A DNA stretch of 42,518 nt from Magnetospirillum sp. SS-4 (lineage in GTDB: Bacteria > Pseudomonadota > Alphaproteobacteria > Rhodospirillales > Magnetospirillaceae), in assembly GCF_902729425.1 (NCBI RefSeq), contig NZ_CACVCH010000061.1, positions 1-42,518 on the forward strand, read 5' to 3'. Below the pieces are notes generated by a model. The model saw nothing but the letters and a program-made list of their open reading frames with translations, was not told the DNA's origin and did no database searches. The translations under genes and the position numbers were made by a program. Of this stretch, positions 7,224-15,740 are shown in pieces; position 1 is the first letter of the stretch; every line of letters starts with the position of its first letter.

Positions 7224-10200
7224 TCACCGCCCCGTCAACCACGTCTCCAATTCCGTCTCCGTCAGGGCGCGGGCAAAGTGAAAGCCCTGGGCGACGGCAC
7301 ATGCGGACTCACTCAGTAATGCCACTTGCGCCAAGGTCTCGACACCTTCGGCGACCACATCCATGTCGAGCGTCTTGCCCAGCGCGATGATGGTACGGAC
7401 GATCTCCGCGTCCTCCCTGTTGGTTTCGGCGTGCAGGACGAAGGAGCGGTCGATCTTCAGGGTATCGATGGGCAGACGGCGCAGATAGCTGAGGCTGGAG
7501 TAGCCCGTTCCAAAATCATCGATGGCGATGGTTACCCCCAATTTCCTAATCGCCTGCAGGCTTTCGATCACCTGGGACGGATTGGCCATGACCATGCTCT
7601 CTGTCAGTTCGATCTCGATGGCCGAGCCGGGCAGGCCGTGCTCGGCCAGGATGGCGGCCAGGGTTTCGGGCAGCCTCCCTTTCTTGAACTGGCCCGCCGA
7701 TACATTGATGGCGACCTTGAGATTGGGGTGGGCGGCGGCGAACCGGATGGCCTCGCGCATCACCCATTCGCCGATGGGCACGATCAGTCCTGTCTCCTCG
7801 GCCAGTGGGATGAAGTCACCCGGCGGAATGATGCCCCGGTCAGGCCGGTTCCAGCGAATCAGGGCTTCCACCCCGTGAACCTCACCGGTGGAAAGGGAGA
7901 CCTTGGGCTGGTAATGCAGTTGGAACTGCCCCTCGTCGATGGCGTGCCGCAAGTCGATCTCCATGCGGCGCTGCTGGTCGGCATGTTCGGTCATGCTGCT
8001 ATTGAAAAATCGATAGGTATTCTTGCCGGCGGTCTTCGCGGCATACATGGCCGTATCGGCTCCCTTCATGAGGCTGACGGCATCCGCGCCATCCTCCGGG
8101 AACATGGCGATGCCGATGGAGGTGCCCACATGGGCCGGCTGTCCGTCGAAGTCCATGGGCTGGTTGATAAGGGCGACGATGCGCTCGCCCACATGGGCGA
8201 CCTCGTTCTCGTCGGCGGGGTTTTCCAGCAAGATCACGAACTCGTCACCACCCAGCCGTGCCACGGTGTCGGTGGTGCGCACCAGATCCTGGAGCCGTTT
8301 GGCCACCACGCGCAGCAACTGGTCTCCCACGTCATGCCCCAGGGTGTCGTTGACCGCCTTGAAGCGGTCAAGGTCGAGGAACAGAACGGCGATGCGCCGC
8401 TTCTCCCGCTGGGCCAGGGCGATGGTGTGCTCCAGCCGGTCATTGAGGAGCGACCGGTTCGCCAGCCCCGTGAGGGCATCGTGGAAGGCCAAATGGCGGA
8501 TGCGGTCATCCTTGCGCCGCATCTCGGTGATATCGCTGAACACCGCCACGAAGCGGTAGGGGCGGCCCTCGTCATCGCGGATCATGTTGATGGTCTGGCG
8601 CTCGAGGAAGACATCGCCGTCCTTGCGGCGGTTCCAGATCTCGCCCGACCATTGGCCGGTCTCGGTCAGCACATGCCACATGCCCTCGTAGAACGCCTGA
8701 TCATGGTGGTCGGATTTGAGGATCCGCGGCGTCTTGCCCACCGCCTCTTCCGCCTCGAACCCGGTAATGTCGGTGAATGCCTGATTGACCGCCAGGATGG
8801 TGCCCAGGGTATCGGTGATGATGATGCCCTCGGAGGTGCTGTGGAAGACGCTGGCGGCAAGGCGCTGGTCGGCCTCGGCCATGCGGCGGGCGGTGATGTC
8901 GCGGACGATGCCGGTAAACAGTCTCTGCCCGTCCAGTTTCACCTCGGACACCGAGAGTTCCATGGGAAAGGTCAGCCCGTCCTTCCTCAGGCCGGTCACT
9001 TCCCGCCCGATGCCGATCACCCGGGCCTGAGCCGTCCGGCAGAACCGCTCGACATACCCGTCATGGGCGCTCCGATAGGGTTCCGGCATCAGCATGCTGA
9101 TGTTACGGCCAATCACCTCGTCGGCGGTCCAGCCGAAAATCCGCTCCGCCGAGGGCGTGAACCATTGCACCTCGCCTTTTTCATCAATGGTGATGATGGC
9201 ATCCACCACGGTCTCGACGATGGCCCGCGTTCGGGCCTCGCTGGCCGTAAGGTCGCGCGTCATCTGCCGGGCCAGCGCCACGGCGCGCGAGCGCGAGCGG
9301 GAAAGTCCCTGGAAAACGGCGAACAGCAACGTGCTGATCAGAATCCCGCTGACCAGGATGGTGCGGGCGTCGCTGTGGTCCAGAGTTTGGCTGAATTGCC
9401 TGGTGCCCCGGAATTCCAGCGTCCAGCGGCGATTGGCGATCTCGATGGTCTCCACATGGCGAAAGCGGTCAATGACCGTCCCTTGAACCGCCTTGCGATG
9501 GGAGTCGAACATCAAGGCATCGGGCTGGGTCGCCTCGCCGTCAAAAATCCTGAGCGCCAGGGTATCGGCGCCACTCCCCAGGATTCCGGCCATCAGGTCG
9601 TTCATGCGGAACGGCGAGTAGACGAAGCCGCGAATGGCGGCGCGCCGGTCGGCCTCGGTGTCCAGCGGCAAGCCGCGTCCATAGACCGGCAGATACATCA
9701 AGGCCCCCGCCTGGCGCTCGCCTTCCGCTTCCTGAACCAGGGTCACCTTGCCAGACAGGGCCGCCAGACCGGTATTGATGGCAAGATCCATGGCGGTCCG
9801 GCGGGTCGGTTCGGAATACATGTCGAAGCCGAAAGCCCGCTGGTTCAGGCGATTGAACGGCTCCAGGTAGATGATGGCGGAATAAAGCGCCCGTTCTCCG
9901 CCGGGACGGAGGGAATATTCAGGAAAACCTTCATCGCGGATGGCCTGGACATGCCGGCCCAAATCCGCGGGCAATACCAGAGTCGAATAGCCCATGCCCT
10001 GGAGACCGGGGAACCGCTCGTGGAGACGCAACCGCTCGACAAACGTTTTCCAGTGGGCGCGGGATACCGACGAAGAGGAGTCGAATAGGGCGACACCGCT
10101 CCACAACCCCTGCTCGTAATGAGCCATGCGGACCTGTATCTGGGTCCGGGCCTCGGATACCGCCGCATTGAACCGGCTCTCGGTCCTGCGGACGGCGTCA

Positions 10201-10325
10201 TCTTCGGAATCGCGCCACCCTAGCCAGGTGATGATCAGGCCGAAGGCAAGTATGGCGAATGACAGGATCTTGAAGGCCGCTCCCTTGGCGACGGGATCAT
10301 TTGCTGTCGGCAATTGGGTTGGCAT
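7224..10325 (-). CDS. CHASE-PAS-PAS-GGDEF-EAL c-di-GMP enzyme
   Basis: This is a membrane-bound sensor of about 1033 residues. A first membrane segment (residues about 18-36) is followed by a periplasmic CHASE-type domain (GLWSGVALFDSSS, then FPGLQGMGYS and GGERALYSAIIYLEP) and a second segment near 320-342. Two PAS domains (about 365-480 and 490-600) precede GGDEF and EAL domains. The cyclase motif RLGGDEF (about residue 690) is intact and has an RxxD inhibitory site (RTTD) five residues before it. The phosphodiesterase domain has EALIRW, IDDFGTGYSSL, LKIDRSF and VAEGVET, so both activities may be present. GAGGGAG before the ATG at 10325 decides the start. It lies next to the PilZ-containing synthase, which it may supply with or deprive of c-di-GMP. 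No sigma54 promoter is visible. Confidence 0.92.
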   Translation of the reverse strand: MPTQLPTANDPVAKGAAFKILSFAILAFGLIITWLGWRDSEDDAVRRTESRFNAAVSEARTQIQVRMAHYEQGLWSGVALFDSSSSVSRAHWKTFVERLRLHERFPGLQGMGYSTLVLPADLGRHVQAIRDEGFPEYSLRPGGERALYSAIIYLEPFNRLNQRAFGFDMYSEPTRRTAMDLAINTGLAALSGKVTLVQEAEGERQAGALMYLPVYGRGLPLDTEADRRAAIRGFVYSPFRMNDLMAGILGSGADTLALRIFDGEATQPDALMFDSHRKAVQGTVIDRFRHVETIEIANRRWTLEFRGTRQFSQTLDHSDARTILVSGILISTLLFAVFQGLSRSRSRAVALARQMTRDLTASEARTRAIVETVVDAIITIDEKGEVQWFTPSAERIFGWTADEVIGRNISMLMPEPYRSAHDGYVERFCRTAQARVIGIGREVTGLRKDGLTFPMELSVSEVKLDGQRLFTGIVRDITARRMAEADQRLAASVFHSTSEGIIITDTLGTILAVNQAFTDITGFEAEEAVGKTPRILKSDHHDQAFYEGMWHVLTETGQWSGEIWNRRKDGDVFLERQTINMIRDDEGRPYRFVAVFSDITEMRRKDDRIRHLAFHDALTGLANRSLLNDRLEHTIALAQREKRRIAVLFLDLDRFKAVNDTLGHDVGDQLLRVVAKRLQDLVRTTDTVARLGGDEFVILLENPADENEVAHVGERIVALINQPMDFDGQPAHVGTSIGIAMFPEDGADAVSLMKGADTAMYAAKTAGKNTYRFFNSSMTEHADQQRRMEIDLRHAIDEGQFQLHYQPKVSLSTGEVHGVEALIRWNRPDRGIIPPGDFIPLAEETGLIVPIGEWVMREAIRFAAAHPNLKVAINVSAGQFKKGRLPETLAAILAEHGLPGSAIEIELTESMVMANPSQVIESLQAIRKLGVTIAIDDFGTGYSSLSYLRRLPIDTLKIDRSFVLHAETNREDAEIVRTIIALGKTLDMDVVAEGVETLAQVALLSESACAVAQGFHFARALTETELETWLTGR

Positions 10326-10409
10326 GGTCTCGTCTCCCTCGGAACAACTGTACCAAACCATTTGCATTAGCCAATGGTCATAACGCCCAAAAGGACTTCT
10401 TCTTGCCGG

Positions 10410-12356
10410 TCAGGAAGCAAGGCGAACCAGCAGGGAGCGAACCACTTCCGTGGGCTCAAGGTGATCGACGGCGTTGGAGCGGCCCGCGCCGTAAATGGAA
10501 CGGACCAGTCCCGCCAGTTCATCATCCCCGGGGCCGGAAAAGTTGACGCAGATGAAATCGCTGCCGCGGCGCACGATCCGGCATTGCAGTCGCCCTACCT
10601 CTGGCAAATCCAGAGTGATCTCGTCAGGCAATCCCCCCTCAACGGCCACCCGCGCCCCGGCCAGAGACAGGTCGAGAATGCGGCAGGGCCGCCTGATGTC
10701 GTCGGCCAGCAGGGATGCGGCGTCCTGGGCGGGAAAGCGTTCCTCGTTACGATGACGCTTGGCCTCGAAGCACAGCAGCGAGGCGACCAGGACGATGGAA
10801 AGATTGAGCATCGCCCAGCCGGAGGCATAGGGAAAAAACTCGTCGGCACTGAGAATACGCCATTCCGGAATCAGGTTGATGGCCAAGCCACCGGCGGTTA
10901 CGCCGCCCATCAGACCAAGCAGCGACAGGGTCAGCAGATCGACCTGACCGCCGGCCGTCAGGCTTCCCTTTGGCGTCACCTTGAAGCCGACACCAAAGGG
11001 ACGGACCAGTCCGGCGATCACCGTCGGCAGAAGACGGAACGAGGAAAAGACGCTGGCCACCGTGGACAGGAACGGCATGTAGGTGTCGGGCGCCAGCCAG
11101 CGCATGCCGGCGAAGGCCATGATCATGGCGGGCAGCAGGAAGGCTGCTGTTTCCCCTGCCCTTTCCGGCACCAATGGCGTCACGCCGGTCCACAGATAAA
11201 CCGCCGGCACCGCCAGGAACAGGATGCGCACCGGATACTGGATGATCCAGCTGAACGGAAAGAACATGATGCGCTGGAACCATGACAGCCCGCGCCCCAA
11301 CGGACCTTCGGGCAGATAGATGGCCTGAAGCGCGCCCCGGCACCAGCGCTGACGCTGGACGAAGAATGCCTCAAGGGTTTCCGCCGCCAAGCCCTGGGCC
11401 AGACGCTCGTTGAGGTAACGGGTGATCCAGCCCTTGCGCAGCATGGCCAGGGTGGTCAGCAGATCCTCGGTGATGGAGGCGGTTGGAAAGCCACCGATGG
11501 CATCCAGCGCCTCGCGCCGCACCACGGAACCGGCGCCACAGCAGAAGGCCGCGTTCCAGGCGTCGCGCCCGGCGGCCATGACGTCGAAGAACAGCCGCTG
11601 TTCGTCAGGCCAGCAGCGCTGAAGCGACAGGTTGTTCTGCACCGGATCGCGGTTGAAGAAGTGCTGCGGGGTCTGGACGATCCCGATGGTCGGATCATCG
11701 AAGAAGCCCACCGTCCGCCACAGGAAATTGCGCCTCGGTACGAAGTCGGCGTCGAAGATGGCCACCAGATCGCCGGTGGCATGGCCCAGCGCGTGGTTCA
11801 TGTTCCCGGCCTTGGCGTGATTGCGCTCGGTCCGGCGCAGATAGCGGGCACCATGGCGATCGCAGAACTCGCGCAGCCAGTCCCGGCCGCCGTCATCCAG
11901 AACCCAGACGGTGAGTTTGGGATAATCCATGCTCAGCGCCCCCAGGATGGAGCGTTCCACCACTTCGGGGCCTTCGTTGTAGGTGGGAATGAAGACGTCC
12001 ACGGCGGGAAGCGCGTCCACCAGCATGGCTTGCAGCCGGGCCTGATGGCGGTCGGCTTCCGGCGTGCGGTTGGAGGTCCTGCTCAGCACCAGCATGAACG
12101 TCACCAGTTCCACGAACGCCGCCGTCTCAGCCAGCAGGCAGAACCAGGCCCAGGCGAAGGTTCCGATTCCGGCGTCCAGGTCAGGGATCGTCCTTGTGTA
12201 GCGCCATAACAGGTAGCGGGCGGCGGTTGCAACGATCAGCCCGGCGACCAGAGAGCGGGCCCAGTTTTCATTGCGGGGCAGCCCCGGTAGGGCGCCGATG
12301 CAGAAGGCGGCGATGGCGAAGCACAGGCCCCAGGCGGCCAGATCAGTGGGTGACAT
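10410..12356 (-). CDS. BcsA-like processive glycosyltransferase with PilZ domain
   Basis: This 648-residue inner-membrane enzyme has the architecture of cellulose-synthase-type GT2 proteins. N-terminal membrane segments are followed by the catalytic domain with VLDDGG (about residue 153), DAD (about 201), TED (about 295) and QRQRW (about 333), then further membrane segments. A C-terminal PilZ domain (about 540-630) carries RRPCR and DLSLAG, which fit the RxxxR and D/NxSxxG c-di-GMP contacts. It probably polymerises and translocates a glycan under c-di-GMP control. The product need not be cellulose: no bcsB or bcsC gene is nearby. AGGAGG supports the ATG at 12356. The start overlaps the end of the HlyD-like gene by 14 bases, so the two form an operon. 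Confidence 0.9.
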   Translation of the reverse strand: MSPTDLAAWGLCFAIAAFCIGALPGLPRNENWARSLVAGLIVATAARYLLWRYTRTIPDLDAGIGTFAWAWFCLLAETAAFVELVTFMLVLSRTSNRTPEADRHQARLQAMLVDALPAVDVFIPTYNEGPEVVERSILGALSMDYPKLTVWVLDDGGRDWLREFCDRHGARYLRRTERNHAKAGNMNHALGHATGDLVAIFDADFVPRRNFLWRTVGFFDDPTIGIVQTPQHFFNRDPVQNNLSLQRCWPDEQRLFFDVMAAGRDAWNAAFCCGAGSVVRREALDAIGGFPTASITEDLLTTLAMLRKGWITRYLNERLAQGLAAETLEAFFVQRQRWCRGALQAIYLPEGPLGRGLSWFQRIMFFPFSWIIQYPVRILFLAVPAVYLWTGVTPLVPERAGETAAFLLPAMIMAFAGMRWLAPDTYMPFLSTVASVFSSFRLLPTVIAGLVRPFGVGFKVTPKGSLTAGGQVDLLTLSLLGLMGGVTAGGLAINLIPEWRILSADEFFPYASGWAMLNLSIVLVASLLCFEAKRHRNEERFPAQDAASLLADDIRRPCRILDLSLAGARVAVEGGLPDEITLDLPEVGRLQCRIVRRGSDFICVNFSGPGDDELAGLVRSIYGAGRSNAVDHLEPTEVVRSLLVRLAS

Positions 12357-13563
12357 GGGCGACCTCCTGCGGCTTGTCCGCCTGGCGCGACTGGAACACC
12401 ACCTTGGCGCTGCGGCCGACTTGGCAGAAGTTGGCGGCATTGGTGCCGACGGTCTTGGGAAGGGTGATGATCACTTGAAGCTCGCGGTCCTTGCGGCCGG
12501 GCAGGCGCGCCGCCAGATGGCGGTCGTCAGTCACCGAAGCCGCACCACGCACCGACTTGACCACCCCCTCGACGACATCGTCCGAGCCGATCAGGCGGAC
12601 TTCGGCGACATTGCCGGGACGGATACTGTCGAAGTGCCTCTCGGCCAGCGAGACGTCGAGGAAAAGGTTCGAGCAATCCAGAACCTCCATCAGCTCGGTC
12701 CCGATCACCACGTCGGTGCCCGGCGTAACAAAGCTACGCCAGACCACGCCGGAAATGGGGGAGGGCTGGGTGAAGCTGGCTTGGTACCGCAGACGGTCGG
12801 TCTCCACGGTGATCTGGCGGTCGATGGCCTCGACGCGGGTTGCGTATTCATCCCGGCGGGCAGCAATTTCCTGAAGCCGCAGCCGGACCTCATCCATGCG
12901 CTGGCGGGAATAGGGAACGTCGTTCTGGCCGTCCCCGAGAAAGACGTTCCCGTCAATGGAGCGCAACTCATCGCGCATGCGGGCCACTTCGGATTTGTGG
13001 CGGTCCACCTCGGCCGCGGCAAGGCGATGGGCGGCCTCGCTCTCCTCGACGCGCGCGGTGGCGATAAAGCCCTTTTCCGCCAGCATCCGATGACGCCGGA
13101 CCCGCGAGGCGGCTTCCTCCGCTTGGGCCTGAACTCCCTTCAGACCGGCCTCGGCCTCGTTCAAGCGTCCCGAGGCCCGAATCCTGGTGGAGTTGCGATA
13201 AGCCGACGCACGAGCATCAAGGTCCGCCAGCATGGCGTTCAGAGCCGCGCTTTGCTCATCGAGAGCAGAGATCCGCCGGGTCAGGCTTTCCCGCTCGGTC
13301 TTCAGCTCACCCGAGAAGCTGGCATCCTGGCGGTCATTGAGGATGGTTACCATCTTCTGGCCGGCCATGACCTCGGCCCCCACCGGCGCAACGCCTTGCT
13401 CCACCTTGCCTTCGATGGGCGAGCGAAGCACCACGATACGGGCATTGACCACCGCGTCGATGCTGATGGTGTTGAGCAGCGGCGGCACCACCAGCCAGGC
13501 GCCCAGGCTGAGCATGCCGCCGCCAGCCAGTCCTCGGGCCATTCTGCCGAAATTGATTGTCAT
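12343..13563 (-). CDS. HlyD-family periplasmic adaptor for the synthase
   Basis: This 406-residue protein has an N-terminal membrane anchor (about residues 8-30), a lipoyl-like half (VLRSPIEGKVEQGVAPVGAEV, completed later by PSPISGVVWRSFVTPGTDV), a long coiled-coil region rich in Glu/Arg/Ala, and a beta-barrel part. This is the layout of membrane-fusion proteins such as HlyD and of Alg44-type EPS adaptors. It probably links the synthase in the inner membrane to the periplasm. The ATG at 13563 follows CTGGAG. An upstream in-frame ATG at 13659 is rejected because the sigma54 promoter at 13598-13613 would fall inside the coding region. Confidence 0.85.
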   Translation of the reverse strand: MTINFGRMARGLAGGGMLSLGAWLVVPPLLNTISIDAVVNARIVVLRSPIEGKVEQGVAPVGAEVMAGQKMVTILNDRQDASFSGELKTERESLTRRISALDEQSAALNAMLADLDARASAYRNSTRIRASGRLNEAEAGLKGVQAQAEEAASRVRRHRMLAEKGFIATARVEESEAAHRLAAAEVDRHKSEVARMRDELRSIDGNVFLGDGQNDVPYSRQRMDEVRLRLQEIAARRDEYATRVEAIDRQITVETDRLRYQASFTQPSPISGVVWRSFVTPGTDVVIGTELMEVLDCSNLFLDVSLAERHFDSIRPGNVAEVRLIGSDDVVEGVVKSVRGAASVTDDRHLAARLPGRKDRELQVIITLPKTVGTNAANFCQVGRSAKVVFQSRQADKPQEVAHVTH

Positions 13564-13597
13564 GGCGAGATACTCCAGGAAGTCCTGGCCCTCACCA

Positions 13598-13613
13598 CGC
13601 AATGGCCATGCCG
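13598..13613 (-). promoter_or_regulatory. Sigma54 promoter of hlyD-like/synthase operon
   Basis: On the minus strand CGGCATGGCCATTGCG matches TGGCACG-N4-TTGCW, with GG and GC exactly ten bases apart. The expected start of transcription is about 13587, giving a leader of roughly 24 nt to the ATG at 13563. A palindrome box lies upstream at 13641-13655. Confidence 0.8.
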
Positions 13614-13640
13614 ACGAAATCGGCCCCAAAGCCACAAACT

Positions 13641-13655
13641 TTCGCAATATGCGAT
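13641..13655. promoter_or_regulatory. LuxO/SypG-like activator box
   Basis: TTCGCA-ATA-TGCGAT is a nearly perfect palindrome with one mismatch in the outer base. It lies about 35 bp upstream of the -24 element of the hlyD-like gene and matches the other boxes in the window. Confidence 0.65.
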
Positions 13656-13680
13656 GCAATGTCGTAGCAAGTCCGGGAAT

Positions 13681-14754
13681 TCAGGGCCGCCAACGCGCTC
13701 CGGCGAAGGCGCGGGCCAGCGCACCGGCCAGAGGCTTTGCAACAAGACCGGCATCGAAGGGAAGAGGGCGGGTTCGAGCGCCATCGGCCCGCCATCCCGC
13801 CGGATGGTGATGCAGCCAGCTATGGCGGTCACTCAGGCCCCAGCAATAGACCGACTTCACCGCCAGCTCGTCGAGCACCACGTCGAGGAAGCGCGATGCA
13901 TGGTCGGCCACCACCCGATCCCGCCGTTCCGGATCTCCGGACACTTCGGCATCATTGACGTCCAGCTCGGTGATCAGAATATCCAGCCCCAAGCCGCCCA
14001 CGTCCGAGAGAAACCTCCTCAGTTCGCCCTGATCGATCGGCTCGCTGCACCGGAGATGAGCCTGGATGCCCAGCCCGTCCATGGGAACACCACGGGAGAG
14101 CAACGTCTCCATCAATTTCAGCAGGGCATGACGCCGCTGTGCATGGGGCCCGGCGGCCGATTCGATGGCTGTCTCGTTGAGGATCAGCCGGGTATTGGGC
14201 GACGCGGCACGGGAGGCGGCAAAGGCGATGGTCACGGCTTCCAGTCCCAGGGCATCCACCCAAGGACCAGGGCGCAGACCGCCATCACCCAAGACCTCGT
14301 TGACCACATCCCAGCAGCGGATGAATCCCCCGTAGCGGCGCACCACCCGATCCACATGGTGGATGAGGACTTCCTCGGCCCGCTCCGGTGTATCGGACAG
14401 GATGCGCGCAAGCCAATCTGGCAGTGAATGCTGCCACAGCAAGGTATGGCCGCGAAGGGCCAGACCTCGCCCGCGCGCGAGGCCGGCAATGGCATCCAGT
14501 GGCGCGAAATTGAAAATATCCTGGCTCGGTCGCAGGGAAGCCCACTTGCCCTCGCCCTCGGGAACGATCCCGGCGCACTCCCGCGAGACCAATTCCATGA
14601 GATCGGCCTCGCCCAGATGGCGCGAGGAGATGGCGCAACCGAATTCGATCCCCTGCCGGGCGGCCAGGGATCGCAACGGCTCCGCCGCCCTGGCGAGAGG
14701 CGCTCCGGAGAGCGCCAGGGCTCCGGCCACGAAGGTGCGGCGGGACAGGCTCAT
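13681..14754 (-). CDS. Tat-exported GH10 family glycosidase
   Basis: This 357-residue protein has a twin-arginine signal (MSLSRRTFVAGALALSG, cleavage probably after ARA). The mature part is a GH10 barrel: GHTLLWQHSLPDW, WDVVNEVLG with the acid/base Glu (about E153), and ITELDVND with the nucleophile Glu (about E263). GH10 enzymes hydrolyse beta-1,4-xylan and similar glycans. Here it sits inside an EPS operon, overlapping the HD-GYP gene in ATGA fashion, so it more likely trims or releases the locus's own polymer than feeds on plant xylan (inference). Both catalytic residues are present. Confidence 0.88.
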   Translation of the reverse strand: MSLSRRTFVAGALALSGAPLARAAEPLRSLAARQGIEFGCAISSRHLGEADLMELVSRECAGIVPEGEGKWASLRPSQDIFNFAPLDAIAGLARGRGLALRGHTLLWQHSLPDWLARILSDTPERAEEVLIHHVDRVVRRYGGFIRCWDVVNEVLGDGGLRPGPWVDALGLEAVTIAFAASRAASPNTRLILNETAIESAAGPHAQRRHALLKLMETLLSRGVPMDGLGIQAHLRCSEPIDQGELRRFLSDVGGLGLDILITELDVNDAEVSGDPERRDRVVADHASRFLDVVLDELAVKSVYCWGLSDRHSWLHHHPAGWRADGARTRPLPFDAGLVAKPLAGALARAFAGARWRP

Positions 14755-15740
14755 GCCTCGGCGTATTGGGCTTGGATCGCCTTAACCGCATCCAGACGGC
14801 TTAGGAAAGCTCCCACCACTCCCGTGTCAAATTTGCGCCCCGCATTTTCCACGAGATAGTCGATTACGCGATCCAGGGGCCATGCAGGCTTATAAGGACG
14901 CGGGGAACTGATTGCGTCAAACACATCGGCAACCGCGACGATCCGAGCGGCCAGAGGGATCTCATCCTTGTGGAGCCTGTCAGGATAGCCCGTGCCATCC
15001 ACGTTCTCGTGATGATGACGGACGATCTGGCGGAGCAGGGAAATATCCTCGCCCGAGCTATCATTCAATTGCCGTCCGATCTCATCAACCATATCCAGTC
15101 CGAACATCGGATGATTCTTCATGACGTCGAACTCCTCGGGCGTGTAGCGGCCCGGCTTGAGCAAAATCTGGTCGGAGATTGCGATCTTGCCGATGTCATG
15201 GAGCGGCGAAAACAGATGGACATGCTCGGTGAACGAGTCGGACAGCCCATGGCGGGGCGCCAGTGCTCCAGCAATTTCACGGGCGTAGAGCCCCATCCGG
15301 TTCAGGTGCGCCCCGGTGTCGTCATCACGGTGCCGGGCCAAGGTCCGAGCCAGCCCGACCAGAGACCGGATGCGGCGACTGCCGTCACGACGGCTGTGGG
15401 CTTCCGTCTCCACCAGGGCGGAATAGGGTTCGAGGTCGCGCAGGACACGGGGCGTAAAATAATGGGGCAGCACCGCATCGAACCATGCCACTCCCGACAG
15501 TTCCCCATGGCGGAAGACGGGAAAGGCGCCTCGCGACATTGCCCCTCTCTCACCATCACAACTCACCTCACCCGGGTAACGCCCCTTGATGATCTCGGTC
15601 AGGCCACCGCCGGAAACCTCCACCCAGGTCTCTCGGGCGTAGATGAAACCCAGCCGGGAGATGGACGGATTGTTCCGCCGCACCATGGCGAGGATGTCGT
15701 CGAAGCGCGTGTCGTGCGCCATATGATCATCCCAGGGCAT
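14751..15740 (-). CDS. HD-GYP c-di-GMP phosphodiesterase
   Basis: This 329-residue soluble protein has an N-terminal region of about 120 residues that I do not recognise. The HD-GYP domain follows, with H...HDIGKIAI (HD at about 181-182), the motif HHENVDGTGYP and ARIVAVADVFDAI, all intact. Such domains hydrolyse c-di-GMP to GMP. AAGGAGG precedes the ATG at 15740. The gene overlaps galE by 14 bases at its start and the GH10 gene by four at its end, so all three form one operon under the sigma54 promoter at 16774-16789. That places a c-di-GMP-degrading enzyme in the same regulon as the PilZ synthase. Confidence 0.92.
   Translation of the reverse strand: MPWDDHMAHDTRFDDILAMVRRNNPSISRLGFIYARETWVEVSGGGLTEIIKGRYPGEVSCDGERGAMSRGAFPVFRHGELSGVAWFDAVLPHYFTPRVLRDLEPYSALVETEAHSRRDGSRRIRSLVGLARTLARHRDDDTGAHLNRMGLYAREIAGALAPRHGLSDSFTEHVHLFSPLHDIGKIAISDQILLKPGRYTPEEFDVMKNHPMFGLDMVDEIGRQLNDSSGEDISLLRQIVRHHHENVDGTGYPDRLHKDEIPLAARIVAVADVFDAISSPRPYKPAWPLDRVIDYLVENAGRKFDTGVVGAFLSRLDAVKAIQAQYAEA

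Noticed and set aside
7070-7390. Plus-strand frames of 60-106 codons after the hypothetical gene
   Set aside because: They run into the antisense of the GGDEF-EAL gene, have no ribosome binding site and look like composition-driven open frames.
7326-10088. Very long (920-codon) plus-strand frame
   Set aside because: It is fully antisense to the GGDEF-EAL gene, whose protein carries complete domain motifs. Long antisense frames are expected at this GC content.
10358-10377. CCATT/AATGG inverted repeat between the GGDEF-EAL gene and the synthase gene
   Set aside because: Arms are only five bases and no T run follows, so neither terminator nor operator is supported.
12271-14427. Long (718-codon) plus-strand frame opposite the HlyD-like and GH10 genes
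   Set aside because: It shows no domain motif and lies antisense to two well supported genes and a sigma54 promoter.
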